A stretch of 64,000 nucleotides of DNA from Actinomadura_E scrupuli (GTDB lineage: Bacteria > Actinomycetota > Actinomycetes > Streptosporangiales > Streptosporangiaceae), in assembly GCF_050971785.1 (NCBI RefSeq), contig NZ_JBPCCU010000008.1, positions 62,001 through 126,000 on the forward strand, given 5' to 3'. This document shows positions 26,289 to 34,582 of this stretch, piece by piece; the first letter of the stretch is position 1; the number at the start of each line of letters is the position of its first letter. The position numbers were made by a program, and so were the translations under genes. The notes under the pieces were generated by a model. It saw only the letters and a list, made by a program, of their open reading frames with translations, did no database searches and was not told the DNA's origin.

Positions 26289-27781
26289 GGTCGTGGCCCG
26301 TTGCCGGCGACGGCCAGACCGGCCCGAGCGTTGGTGACCACGTCGGAGTCCTCGCCGAGCATCGACGCGGCGGCCTGGACGACCTGTTCGAACAGTCGGG
26401 TCGCTTCGGCGGGCCGGCCGCTGGCCAGGACGGCGAATGCGAGGTTGTTCTGGGCACGGAGCGTCGAGGGGTGATCGGGTCCCAGGGTGCGGTGCCGGTC
26501 GTCGCGGACCTGTTCAAGGACGGACAGCGCACCGGCGATGTCACCCAGCTGGACGAGCAGGGCGCCGAGATTGGCCCGTGCGGTCGTCGTCTGGGGGTGG
26601 TCCTCGCCGAGGGTGTCGTCAAGCGCGGGGACGACCGTGCGCAGGAGCGCCACCGCTTCTTCGACGCGGCCGACGTCCCGCAGAGCGAGGGCCAGGCCGG
26701 CCTTCTGTGTGAGCGTCTCCGGGTCGCGTTCGCCCCGCGCGGCGTCCATGTCGCCCACAACGTCTTCGAGCACTTCGACGGCTTCGGCGAGGTTCCCGTG
26801 CTCTTGGAGGACGACTGCGAGGTTGCGCCGGGCGGTGATGGTCTGCTCGTGCCGGTCGCCGAGCGCCCTCTCGTAGTCCGCGACCACCTGCTTCAGCTTG
26901 CCGGGTCCCCCTGCTGCGTCGTCGTCGGCCGGGATGCTCGTGCTTGCTTCCAGTACGGCGAGGTTCGCCCGGGTCGTCAGGGTGATGGAGCTGTCGTCTG
27001 AGGTGAGCATCCTGACGCGTCTGCTCCAGGGCCGGCGCAGCGCATAGGCGACTGCGAGCAGACCACCGACGAGGGTGGCGAGTCCTTCGGTGAGGACCTC
27101 TGCACGTGCCCGTCTGTCCTGTGGCGGCTGCCCCCAGCCCGATGTCAGCTCGTCTCCGTAAGTGCCGCGGGTCAGAGCGTTATGGAGCAGGGCGGGGATT
27201 CTCCATCGGGGGTGGTCTTGGATGATTCTGGACAGCTCTGCCTTGAGGTCCTCGCGGAGCCTCTCCAATTCGTGGGAGTCGGGGCGACCCGAAGGCGAGC
27301 CGACGTAGGCTCTGAGGTAGCTTTCGGCCTCCCGGCGGAAGGCATCCGTCGCGTTCAGGAGCCTTTCCGCTTCGATCCGATGCTGCTCGCGCCGTCGGAA
27401 GAGTTCTGCGGAGAACAGGGCGATGATGGCGCCCAGCACGAGAGGAATGACAACGACAGCGGTGATCTGCAGCGGGCTGGAGCCGTTCTTCCCGGCGGAG
27501 ATGGACTTCGATGTCGTCAGAGCGGTGCAAGCCCGGTCGAAGTCGGCTGGGCGGGTTCTGCGCCACTCCTCGACGGTCAACTCCCTGCCGCCGACGATGA
27601 GCCGTCCTGCGGCGCCGTTCCGCGCTAGGCCCAGTGTGGCGGCGGCGTCGGTCAGTTCCGTGCGGTGCTGCTGGCTGAGGCAGTAGACGGCGGCGGCGTC
27701 GCGGTCGGCAGACGGCTGAGCCGAGGAGCACCCGGGAAGCAGGAAGAACAGCACGGCCACGAGGGAGAGGAACGCTTTCAA
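26285..27781 (-). CDS. membrane lipoprotein with kinesin-light-chain-type TPR repeats
   Basis: 498 aa, TTG start at 27781 with GAGG 7 nt upstream. N-terminal lipobox LLPGC (Cys18) predicts a lipid anchor. A membrane helix follows at about 107-125 (AVVVIPLVLGAIIALFSAEL), then a charged coiled segment (FRRREQHRIEAERLL), a further hydrophobic stretch (LATLVGGLLAVAYAL, about 233-248), and after about 270 several 42-residue TPR repeats of the type LGDRHEQTITARRNLAVVLQ and LGEDHPQTTTARANLGALLV. TPRs of this kind are scaffolds, often with NTPase or caspase-like partners. The repeats would lie in the cytoplasm if the two later helices cross the membrane. It leads a two-gene operon. Confidence 0.75.
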   Translation of the reverse strand: MKAFLSLVAVLFFLLPGCSSAQPSADRDAAAVYCLSQQHRTELTDAAATLGLARNGAAGRLIVGGRELTVEEWRRTRPADFDRACTALTTSKSISAGKNGSSPLQITAVVVIPLVLGAIIALFSAELFRRREQHRIEAERLLNATDAFRREAESYLRAYVGSPSGRPDSHELERLREDLKAELSRIIQDHPRWRIPALLHNALTRGTYGDELTSGWGQPPQDRRARAEVLTEGLATLVGGLLAVAYALRRPWSRRVRMLTSDDSSITLTTRANLAVLEASTSIPADDDAAGGPGKLKQVVADYERALGDRHEQTITARRNLAVVLQEHGNLAEAVEVLEDVVGDMDAARGERDPETLTQKAGLALALRDVGRVEEAVALLRTVVPALDDTLGEDHPQTTTARANLGALLVQLGDIAGALSVLEQVRDDRHRTLGPDHPSTLRAQNNLAFAVLASGRPAEATRLFEQVVQAAASMLGEDSDVVTNARAGLAVAGNGPRP

Positions 27782-27967
27782 CTCATGACCTCGAGAGGCT
27801 GAGGGGCCATTGCGCCGGTGCGACCAAATAGTAGTGCGCAGTAGCAGATCTTGATGCTCATTCCTGGCCCCGAGCCGCGCACGGCAGGTCCGCTGGATCT
27901 GCCGGCAGACCCAGTTCCCGAAGGCATAGGGGAGATCAAGCAGCGCAGGTTCGGCATCCCGGCTCGG

Positions 27968-28243
27968 TTAAATCGTTCCCTTCGTTTGAGGACTCTTGCT
28001 GCGGTCATCCGCTTTGTTCTCCAGTAGCCGGCGGGCGGCCAGGGTGTGGAGGAGCCGGTCGACATGGTGCCTGGCCCAGCGCGGACGCCCTTCCGGGGTA
28101 GAAATCTGACGGTCGTTGAGGACAGTGCTGATCCGGTTGGCGCTCAGCCCTTGCAGGTGCAGATCGACGACCAGGGCGAGTACGTGGTCGGAGCAGACCC
28201 GGGGCCGGCCCGGTCGCCGTACGGGTGGAGGCGGGGTGCTCAT
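27968..28243 (-). CDS. recombinase-like HTH protein
   Basis: 91 aa, basic. The text GRPRVCSDHVLALVVDLHLQ, GLSANRISTVLNDRQISTPE and GRPRWARHHVDRLL resembles the DNA-binding segment that follows the catalytic domain in large serine recombinases; no catalytic serine domain is present. Stand-alone versions occur next to NTPase or small-membrane-protein genes in actinomycetes and may be regulators. Its ATG overlaps the stop of the upstream small membrane gene (ATGA). The following 186 bp to 27782 show no convincing gene. Confidence 0.55.
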   Translation of the reverse strand: MSTPPPPVRRPGRPRVCSDHVLALVVDLHLQGLSANRISTVLNDRQISTPEGRPRWARHHVDRLLHTLAARRLLENKADDRSKSPQTKGTI

Positions 28244-28446
28244 CGGGCCCGCCGGAACAGGGTCAGCAGGTCGGCGAAGACCTTGTATCGGATCTTGGCC
28301 TGGTCGGGATCGTTGCTACGCAGTGTCGCCACCATGGCGATTCCCACGTACAGGGTGAACGCGGTGATGATCACCATGATCGACATTAGGGCCCAGCCGG
28401 CTGCCGGGCCCAGCTCCGCCGCCAAACGGAGTAGTTGTTGCACCAT
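28240..28446 (-). CDS. small single-helix membrane protein
   Basis: 68 aa. One strong membrane segment (WALMSIMVIITAFTLYVGIA, about 19-40) is followed by a basic cytoplasmic tail (DPDQAKIRYKVFADLLTLFR). GGGAG lies 6 nt before the ATG. It is the first gene of a coupled pair with the recombinase-like HTH protein. No family recognised; size and layout resemble many actinobacterial accessory membrane peptides. Confidence 0.55.
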   Translation of the reverse strand: MVQQLLRLAAELGPAAGWALMSIMVIITAFTLYVGIAMVATLRSNDPDQAKIRYKVFADLLTLFRRAR

Positions 28447-28489
28447 CGAAAGCTCCCAGCTAATGGCGGGGAGCTAAGTGATGGGTCTC

Positions 28490-29329
28490 TCAGTAGACCA
28501 TCGGTCTTCTCCCCGCCGACGACTCAGATCGGCGAATCGGCATTGGGAGGACGTGGTCGGGCTCGTCTCGACGCCCGTACCGCATGCATACCGAGAGGAT
28601 GACCAGGAGATATGACACCGCATCGGCCAGCGGCGGCGGCCGGGTCAGTCGTACTGCCAGAGCTCGCTGCAGGGCGGTCACCATGGAGGTCGTCAGCCGT
28701 ATGAGAGCGGCGAGCTGAAGTTCCTGGCAGTACACGGCACCGCTGACCGGCGCATCGCACACGATGCGGTATGCGGGGAGAGAGCTGGGCAGTATAAGAA
28801 GTAGTTCGTCGACCACGTCGACCACATAGCGCTTCCGCTGGCAAGCGGATGCGGACCGGACGGCTCGGCCGTGTACCGGGTCGCCCCCGGGCCTTTGGTT
28901 CCGGTGAATCCAGGCATCTGCCACAGCTGACGGACAGACCTCGGTCCGCTGCTTCTCGGCGTTCTGGGCGGCGAGGATAAGCCGAGGTTTTGCTTCAACC
29001 TGCTCCGCGACGTCGAGCGCGTTGTGCCAGCCCATCGCCTTCCAGATCAGGCTGTAGTCATGCGCGAAACGACGGACGTATTCGGCCGCAAGCTGGGTCT
29101 TGCCTACGCCAGTGGCCGCATACAGCACTACAAGGTCGTCGCGAGCTTTTGTGCCGTGAGCGAGAGCATTGCGCAGCCGCTTGTCCGACCAGCCGTCACC
29201 TGACAAGGCCAAGGAAAGCTCCACCAGTTCCTTAGCGCGGTCGGTGAAGTTTGGTGGGCCGGGTCGAAACACTCCATCCGGCCGGACGGGGTCGGTCACC
29301 GTGCGTACCCCTCCAGCGGTCGCGGTCAC
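28490..29329 (-). CDS. short P-loop NTPase, probably truncated STAND/FxsT-type
   Basis: 279 aa from GTG 29329 (a later in-frame GTG is possible). Residues 25-95 match the start of NB-ARC/FxsT-type proteins: GPPNFTDRAKELVELSLAL, then Walker A LYAATGVGKTQLAAEYVRRF. The Walker B, sensor and TPR regions that normally follow are missing; after about residue 130 the sequence becomes Arg/Cys-rich and unlike any domain I know (CQRKRYVVDVVDELLLILPS). It may be a broken gene with a spurious 3' half, or a small NTPase with an unusual C-terminus. It sits upstream of the small membrane gene on the same strand. Confidence 0.5.
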   Translation of the reverse strand: MTATAGGVRTVTDPVRPDGVFRPGPPNFTDRAKELVELSLALSGDGWSDKRLRNALAHGTKARDDLVVLYAATGVGKTQLAAEYVRRFAHDYSLIWKAMGWHNALDVAEQVEAKPRLILAAQNAEKQRTEVCPSAVADAWIHRNQRPGGDPVHGRAVRSASACQRKRYVVDVVDELLLILPSSLPAYRIVCDAPVSGAVYCQELQLAALIRLTTSMVTALQRALAVRLTRPPPLADAVSYLLVILSVCMRYGRRDEPDHVLPMPIRRSESSAGRRPMVY

Positions 29330-29667
29330 ACCATCAGAAACAGGCTAACCCGGCATCTTGTCCTGCACTGGAATTACCGCGCAGCGTTCCCTCGACAAGA
29401 TCCGGGCCAACGCGACCGGTAAAACTCCGGGGGGAGACCGCGCTGAACGCGCTGTCGCTCCACTACGGCGACCGCATCACCCTCAACTAACCAATGAACA
29501 CCGCCCCGCCTACCAAGATCCGGACAGTCCCGCAATTGCCCACAGCCGACGTTGGAGTGGCGACTGAGTGTAGACATGGCGCTGTTGTGTGGCGAAGGTG
29601 CCGAAGTCCTCTGCGGCCGGGCTGGGCCGAGCCGGTCCGTGGTCGTGTCTTGCGGCGACGTCGGGGT
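29330..29667. other. 338-bp stretch without a convincing gene
   Basis: Short frames on the + strand lack ribosome sites and family resemblance. The composition is slightly lower in GC than neighbours. I see no repeat, tRNA or terminator. Confidence 0.4.
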
Positions 29668-30282
29668 TCAACGGCGTAGGTAGGCTCCCGCGCGGGCGGC
29701 GGCCGCGGCGGCCTCGGCGGCGCGGTCCGCGGCGGTCTGGTCGAGGGGGTCGCCGCTGGCCAGCAGGCGGTAGTAGAGGGGGGCGGAGACGGCGCGGACG
29801 ACCTCGTCGGGGTCGGTGCCCTCGGGCAGTTCGCCTCGCTGGATGGCCTGGGTCACGCAGGGTGCCCACTCGGTGATGCGGGCCCGGTAGAAGCGGTGCA
29901 GGGCTTCGGCGGTCTGGGGGTCGCAGGTGGCGGCCGCGATCACGGCCCTGAACAGTGCGCCTTGGCGGGGGTCGGTCAGGGTCTGCTGCACGAGGCCGGC
30001 GTTGGCCCGCAGATCGTCGAGCAGCGAGCCGGTCTCGGTGCGCGGCTGCGACTGCTCGGCCATCTCCGTCAGCAGGTCGGCCACCAGCGCGGTGACCGTT
30101 CCCCAGCGGCGGTAGACAGTCGTCCGGCCGACCCCGGCACGATGCGCGACATCGCCGAGATCCAGGTGGGCGAAGCCGTGCTCGGCGAGCGCGTCCCCGG
30201 CCGCCTGCAGCACCGCTGCCCGTACCCGTGCCGTGCGCCCGCCGGGGCGGACCATCCCCGGATCGGCACTTTCCACCGCCAT
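29668..30282 (-). CDS. TetR/AcrR-family regulator
   Basis: 204 aa. The N-terminal helix-turn-helix is clear (RAAVLQAAGDALAEHGFAHL, LGDVAHRAGVGRTTVYRRWG); the C-terminal helical ligand domain resembles TetR members with a C-terminal effector region (SLLDDLRANAGLVQQTLTDP). ATG at 30282. It is divergent from an aldo/keto reductase gene with a 103-bp gap that holds an inverted repeat, so it probably represses that enzyme and itself until a small carbonyl or drug-like ligand binds. Confidence 0.88.
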   Translation of the reverse strand: MAVESADPGMVRPGGRTARVRAAVLQAAGDALAEHGFAHLDLGDVAHRAGVGRTTVYRRWGTVTALVADLLTEMAEQSQPRTETGSLLDDLRANAGLVQQTLTDPRQGALFRAVIAAATCDPQTAEALHRFYRARITEWAPCVTQAIQRGELPEGTDPDEVVRAVSAPLYYRLLASGDPLDQTAADRAAEAAAAAARAGAYLRR

Positions 30283-30335
30283 AACGGGACTCCAGTTCCA
30301 TTAGCCGCGCGACCTCTGCTAAGTTGAGGTCATCT

Positions 30336-30357
30336 TAACGGTACTGATGACCCGTTA
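30336..30357. promoter_or_regulatory. candidate TetR operator
   Basis: TAACGG and CCGTTA are separated by 10 bp, 28 bp before the reductase ATG. A further TAACGGG overlaps the TetR start at 30281-30287. The spacing fits a TetR dimer, but it is judged by eye only. Confidence 0.4.
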
Positions 30358-30385
30358 GTGGGTCTGTCGGACGAGAGGAGCAGCC

Positions 30386-31423
30386 ATGGAATACCGGCAG
30401 CTGGGCGCATCCGGGCTCAAGGTTCCCGCACTGAGCTTCGGCGCGGGCACCTTCGGGGGCCAGGGACCGCTCTTCGGTGCCTGGGGCAGCACGGACGCCC
30501 AGCAGGCGCGCCGCCTGCTCGACATCTGCCTGGACGCCGGCGTCACCATGTTCGACACCGCCGACGTCTACTCGGGCGGCGCCTCGGAGGAGGTGCTGGG
30601 CGAGGCCGTCAAGGGACGCCGGGACCAGGTGATCCTCTCCACCAAGGCCGGCCTGCCGATGGGCGAGGGGCCGGGTGAGGCGGGCACCTCACGCTCACGC
30701 CTGATCAAGGCCGTCGAGAACGCGCTGCGCCGCCTCGGCACCGACTACATCGACCTGTTCCAGTTGCACGCCTTCGACGCCGCGACGCCCATCGAGGAGG
30801 TGCTGGGCACCCTCGACGACCTCGTCCGGGCCGGGAAGATCCGCTACTGCGGCGCCTCCAACTTCTCCGGCTGGCAGCTGATGAAATCACTCGCGATCGC
30901 CGAGACGTACGGCCGACCACGGTATGTCGCGCACCAGGTCTACTACTCGCTGGTCGGCCGCGACTACGAATGGGAACTGATGCCACTCGGCCATGACCAG
31001 GGCGTCGGCGCACTCATCTGGAGCCCACTCGGCTGGGGACGGCTCACCGGCAAGATCCGCCGCGACCGGCCCCTCCCGGCGGGCAGCCGGCTGCACGAGA
31101 CCGCCTCCTTCGGCCCGCCGGTCGAGGACGAGCAGCTCTTCCGGGTCGTCGACGCCCTCGACGAGATCGCGGAGGAGACCGGCCGGACCATCCCGCAGAT
31201 CGCGATCAACTGGCTGCTACGGCGCCCGACGGTCTCCTCCGTCATCATCGGTGCCCGCAACGAGGAGCAACTCCGGCAGAACCTCGGCGCCGTGGGCTGG
31301 AGCCTGACACCCGACCAGGTCACCCGGCTCGATGCGGCGAGCGGCCGCACCGCGCCGTACCCCTACTTCCCCTACCAGCGGCAGGAGGGCTTCGCGCGAC
31401 TGAACCCGCCGATCGTCGGGTGA
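30386..31423 (+). CDS. aldo/keto reductase
   Basis: 345 aa, NADPH-dependent oxidoreductase of the potassium-channel-beta/YghZ-like group. The catalytic tetrad is intact: Asp57 (MFDTADVY), Tyr62, Lys87 (LSTKAG) and His128 (LFQLHAFD). The cofactor region SSVIIGARNEEQLRQNL is present. ATG 30386 follows GAGGAG by 6 nt. It is divergent from a TetR regulator, which suggests induction by its substrate or a related aldehyde/ketone. The physiological substrate is unknown. Confidence 0.92.
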   Translation: MEYRQLGASGLKVPALSFGAGTFGGQGPLFGAWGSTDAQQARRLLDICLDAGVTMFDTADVYSGGASEEVLGEAVKGRRDQVILSTKAGLPMGEGPGEAGTSRSRLIKAVENALRRLGTDYIDLFQLHAFDAATPIEEVLGTLDDLVRAGKIRYCGASNFSGWQLMKSLAIAETYGRPRYVAHQVYYSLVGRDYEWELMPLGHDQGVGALIWSPLGWGRLTGKIRRDRPLPAGSRLHETASFGPPVEDEQLFRVVDALDEIAEETGRTIPQIAINWLLRRPTVSSVIIGARNEEQLRQNLGAVGWSLTPDQVTRLDAASGRTAPYPYFPYQRQEGFARLNPPIVG

Positions 31424-31461
31424 ACCCAGGTACTGGTCACTGGGGGTCGACTGACCGGCGG

Positions 31462-31959
31462 CTACGAGGAACTGGTAGCCGCGAGGTAGGCCGCGTTCAG
31501 GCGCTCGCGAACGCTCGGTGATCGCGCTGGGCATTCGGAGCCAAGGTGCGAGTGGCGCAGTTCGTCCATGAACTCCTGCCAGAGCGCGGGGCCGCCTTGT
31601 TCGAGCAGTTCGGCGCGTACGCGCAGCGCGCGGCTCGTGGGCCGGTGGCGAAGTCCCCAGCTGCCGAGCTGCGCGAACACGGGTACGAGTTGGATCGCGG
31701 GTTCGGTCAGGCTGTAGCGGGCCCGCTGGCCGGCTCGGGTGTCCTCACGGGTGAGCAATCCCAACTCGACGAGTCGCTTGAGTCGGTCGGCGAGAATATT
31801 CGAGGCGATCCCCTCTTCTGAGCCGGCCTGCAGCTCTCGGAAATAGCGGCGGTCTCCGAAGACGATGTCGCGGAGGACGAGCAGGCTCCAGCGATCGCCG
31901 AACACCTCGATGGTGGCGTTGATCGGGCACCCCGACCGCGGCTCAGACGCTTTGCCCAT
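31462..31959 (-). CDS. HxlR-family winged-helix regulator
   Basis: 165 aa. The HxlR core is clear: CPINATIEVFGDRWSLLVLR, RRYFRELQAGSEEGIASNIL, ADRLKRLVELGLLTRE. The single N-terminal Cys11 is in the position used by redox- or aldehyde-sensing members. It is divergent from a metallo-beta-lactamase-fold gene, with 76 bp between starts, and is the likely repressor of that gene. Confidence 0.88.
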   Translation of the reverse strand: MGKASEPRSGCPINATIEVFGDRWSLLVLRDIVFGDRRYFRELQAGSEEGIASNILADRLKRLVELGLLTREDTRAGQRARYSLTEPAIQLVPVFAQLGSWGLRHRPTSRALRVRAELLEQGGPALWQEFMDELRHSHLGSECPARSPSVRERLNAAYLAATSSS

Positions 31960-31972
31960 AGTGCTTGCAGTT

Positions 31973-31991
31973 TACTACCACCCGGTACTAC
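31973..31991. promoter_or_regulatory. TACTAC direct repeat in the HxlR/MBL divergent promoter
   Basis: TACTAC occurs at 31973-31978 and 31986-31991, 13 bp apart, inside the 76-bp divergent gap. HxlR proteins often bind TACT-rich repeats. This is a weak assignment. Confidence 0.3.
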
Positions 31992-32035
31992 GGTCTCGGC
32001 AAGCGGTTGCAAGTCACAAGCGGAAGGGGCCACCT

Positions 32036-32872
32036 GTGCTGAGGCAGGTCGCGGAGGGTGTGCTAGTCCACGAGAGCGAGTTCCTCCAGAGCAACGCCGT
32101 CGTCGTGCACGGCCGGGCCGGCGTGTTGCTCATCGATCCCGGGGTGCAGGACCACGAAATGGCCTGCCTCGCGAACGACCTGTCCGATTCGGGCCAGACC
32201 GTTGTGGCAGGCTTCTCGACGCATCCTCATTGGGATCACCTGCTCTGGCACGCCCGGCTCGGCGCGGCCCCTCGTTACGGCACGGCCCGCTGCGCGGCCA
32301 CTGTCCGGGATCAGCTGTCCGACTCGGGGGCGAAGGCCCGCATCGCCGACCACCTGCTCGAGACGGGCATCGCCGGGCAGGTCCCGCTGGACCTGCTCGG
32401 CCTCATCACCGCCCTGCCCGACGAGGCGGCGCAGATTCCATGGGATGGCCCTCAAGTCCGGATCATCGAACATCAGGCGCATGCACCGGGCCATGCGGCG
32501 CTGCTCATCGAAGAACGCGGGGTTCTCGTCGCCGGCGACATGCTCTCTGATGTCTTGATTCCGATGCTCGACGTGAACGGCGCGGCAGATCCGATCGAGG
32601 ACTACCTCGCCGCGCTGGAGCTGCTGGAGGGCGTGGCCGGCGACGTCGATGTCTTCGTCCCGGGCCACGGGTCCGTCGGTGGAGCCGGCGAGGTACATGC
32701 CCGGATCGACCAGGATCGGGCGTACCTGCACTGCGTGCGTGACGGCCGTGCTCTCAGCGATCCGCGGGTCGGCCCATCGGCCAAGCCCGGCTGGGAGTGG
32801 GTAAGCGATGTGCACAACGGGCAAGCCCAGCGCCTCGCCCGGAGAAGCGAGCGCGAGGGGACGCCCGGCTAG
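32036..32872 (+). CDS. metallo-beta-lactamase-fold hydrolase
   Basis: 278 aa from GTG 32036, with GGAAGGGG about 6 nt upstream; the frame is open to 31865 but that part overlaps the divergent regulator. The metal motif HPHWDH (His63, His65, Asp67, His68) follows a beta strand as usual, and later metal ligands are HAPGHAAL, VAGDML and FVPGHGSV. The fold hydrolyses thioesters, lactones, phosphodiesters or nitric-oxide-type substrates; the target is unknown. It is divergent from the HxlR gene and probably controlled by it. Confidence 0.87.
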   Translation: MLRQVAEGVLVHESEFLQSNAVVVHGRAGVLLIDPGVQDHEMACLANDLSDSGQTVVAGFSTHPHWDHLLWHARLGAAPRYGTARCAATVRDQLSDSGAKARIADHLLETGIAGQVPLDLLGLITALPDEAAQIPWDGPQVRIIEHQAHAPGHAALLIEERGVLVAGDMLSDVLIPMLDVNGAADPIEDYLAALELLEGVAGDVDVFVPGHGSVGGAGEVHARIDQDRAYLHCVRDGRALSDPRVGPSAKPGWEWVSDVHNGQAQRLARRSEREGTPG

Positions 32873-32916
32873 CGATCGGTGTGCGGCAGGTGGCCATGTG
32901 AGGCAAGGATTGTGCG

Positions 32917-33302
32917 ATGGAAGGACACGAGGTCGCGCCAGAGATCATCGACTTCTACGCCTCGGCTACGACGAGGGGACTCGCCTGTCGTCCGTGGCGC
33001 ACGGGGAGCTGGAGTTCCTGTGCACCCAGGAACTGCTTCGTCGCCACCTTCCCGCCGCACCGGCCGCCGTGCTCGATGTCGGCGGTGGTCCCGGAGTCCA
33101 CGCACGATGGCTGGTGTCCGACGGCTATACCGTCCACCTGGTCGATCCGGTCGAACGCCACCTGCGCCAAGCGCTGGCCTCCAGCGGGTGCACGACCGAA
33201 CTCGGCGATGCCCGAGCTCTCACGGCCGCGGGCTCCTCTTACGACAGCGTCCTGCTACTCGGCCCCCTGTATCATACTCCGCGATCGTCCAGCAGTTCTT
33301 AA
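32917..33302 (+). pseudogene. frameshifted class I SAM-dependent methyltransferase remnant
   Basis: The N-terminus reads from ATG 32917 (MEGHEVAPEIIDFYASA). After about 32965 the recognisable text continues in another frame (YDEGTRLSSVAHGELEFL, AAVLDVGGGPGVHARWL, LLLGPLYHT), which includes the SAM-binding motif I (LDVGGGPG). The frame then ends after LYHT, losing the C-terminal half, while fragments such as RDRPAVLKRQIAH continue in the first frame. At least two indels are needed. It is a dead gene unless there are sequencing errors. Confidence 0.75.
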
Positions 33303-33391
33303 GCGGCAGATCGCTCATCAACGCCCGCACATACTGATGCCCCCGTGACATGCGCCGCCAGTTGGAATGGACAGACTGGGCCGGTCACAAC

Positions 33392-33919
33392 TCAGGTGCC
33401 CTGCCAGTGCGGAGTATGCGACTCGATGTCCTTGGGCACGCGAATCCGCCCGTTCAAAAGAACGAGGGGTGCGATCTCAGCGTTCTCGTAGAAGCGCATG
33501 TACCCGATGAAGAACGGGATATCGCTGATCTGCGCGTTGACCGAACACCGGCCGAGCCAGTCCAGCAGTGTCCGGAGCGGATAGAAATCGTCGGGATGGA
33601 ATTCCTGGCGTACCGTCAGTGACCAGCCACCCGATTTCTCCCGCCTGACCAACTCGGCGACGAGCGCGCCCCCCACCTTCCAGGCAGCGCCGCGCTGCGG
33701 GAACACGGGCTCTGGTTCCGCGGTCTCCCACTCGCAATCAGGGTCGTGAGGGTCGCCGAGGGGAAAGGTCGCCAGGTAATCATCACCGCGAATCGGCAGC
33801 CGCTCGGGTCGTGGTCCTTGCCCTACATGCCACCGCAGCTCAGCGAGCTCGTCGTCTGTGATGTCAGCACGAATGTCCATCGTCAGCACGACTTCGTAAA
33901 TGTCTCCCACCGGGGGCAC
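33392..33919 (-). CDS. uncharacterised 175-aa protein
   Basis: Start taken as GTG 33919 (MPPVGDIYEVVLTMDIRADI); a start nearer MDIRADI is possible. It is cytoplasmic, acidic and rich in aromatic residues, with text such as ELRWHVGQGPRP, GGWSLTVRQEFHPDDFYPLR and ISDIPFFIGYMRFYEN. No domain recognised. Codon use is normal for the region, so it is probably a real gene. It overlaps the end of an upstream methyltransferase fragment on the same strand. Confidence 0.6.
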   Translation of the reverse strand: MPPVGDIYEVVLTMDIRADITDDELAELRWHVGQGPRPERLPIRGDDYLATFPLGDPHDPDCEWETAEPEPVFPQRGAAWKVGGALVAELVRREKSGGWSLTVRQEFHPDDFYPLRTLLDWLGRCSVNAQISDIPFFIGYMRFYENAEIAPLVLLNGRIRVPKDIESHTPHWQGT

Positions 33920-34137
33920 TTTACCGAATCGGCGGCCGGGTAGGTGACAGCACGGCGCAGGAAGGCCCGGTTCTCGAGGGCGGTGGTGCGCATCGCCGGA
34001 TAGTTGGCCGGCACCTTCTCGGCGGCTTCACGGTCGGCCGCGAAATTATCCTTGCCCCCGAGATAGTGGTCGTACATCCGGGCCGAATGCGCGACATCGA
34101 TCTTCAGATCGCGCGGTGGGACTCTCGCCCGCTGCAC
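33883..34137 (-). pseudogene. N-terminal fragment of a DUF574-type SAM methyltransferase
   Basis: 84 codons from GTG 34137 contain the family hallmark HSARMYDHYLGGKDNFAADR followed by ENRAFLRRAV. Full members run to about 260-280 aa, with the SAM site after this point; here the text stops with an unrelated tail (KCPRWETFTKSC). It is therefore cut at the 3' end and overlaps the start of the next gene, which suggests a deletion joined the two. Confidence 0.75.
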
Positions 34138-34153
34138 TCACGAAGTTCCACTC

Positions 34154-34582
34154 TCATGACGGACCGTCAGGGCGCATGCTGAGGTTGTGAAGGGTCAAGA
34201 TGGGTGTTCGCGGCTCGATGAGGGTCCGCGGATAGCGGTCCCGGTAGGCGGCCAGAGCCTCCTCATAGGCATCGGTTCCCGAGGCCAGGAGCAGGGCGTC
34301 GGCAATGTGGTGGTCGCCTCTGAGCCGGATGTCGACCTGCCGGGGCCGCGCGCTGAAGTTCCGCCACCAGGACTTCCCGCCGGGTCGGCCCGCGATGATG
34401 ACGAGGTCGCCGTCCATCGTGGCGTACATGACCGGCAGGGCGTGCCGTTGCCCTGTCTTGCGGCCGGTGTAGGTGAGTTCAAGGACCGATCCCGACAGCA
34501 GGCGGTGGAGCGGCGAGCGCAGAACCGCACGGACCGCGGGGTTGGCGATACGGGCCCGCAGGTGCAGGGACGCGCTGGTCAT
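34154..34582 (-). CDS. deazaflavin-dependent reductase-like (DUF385/nitroreductase) protein
   Basis: 142 aa. The text LELTYTGRKTGQRHALPVMY, DGDLVIIAGRPGGKSWWRNF and RPRQVDIRLRGD is the split-barrel signature of the F420/quinone-reductase-like family (Ddn-related). Members bind deazaflavin F420 or flavin and reduce quinones or nitro compounds, but many are uncharacterised. ATG 34582 overlaps the stop of the CPBP protease gene (ATGA), so it is the second gene of a leftward operon. Confidence 0.85.
   Translation of the reverse strand: MTSASLHLRARIANPAVRAVLRSPLHRLLSGSVLELTYTGRKTGQRHALPVMYATMDGDLVIIAGRPGGKSWWRNFSARPRQVDIRLRGDHHIADALLLASGTDAYEEALAAYRDRYPRTLIEPRTPILTLHNLSMRPDGPS

Noticed and set aside
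27778..28065. Small minus-strand frame overlapping the TPR gene start by TTGA
   Set aside because: It overlaps the recombinase-like HTH gene in another frame, and its composition (Ser/Pro/Gly/Met without structure) is not protein-like.
29359..29567. Possible transposase tail (frames ending LHYGDRITLN or PLRRPHHPQ)
   Set aside because: No DDE or recombinase motif, no inverted repeats, and no second frame supporting a transposase.
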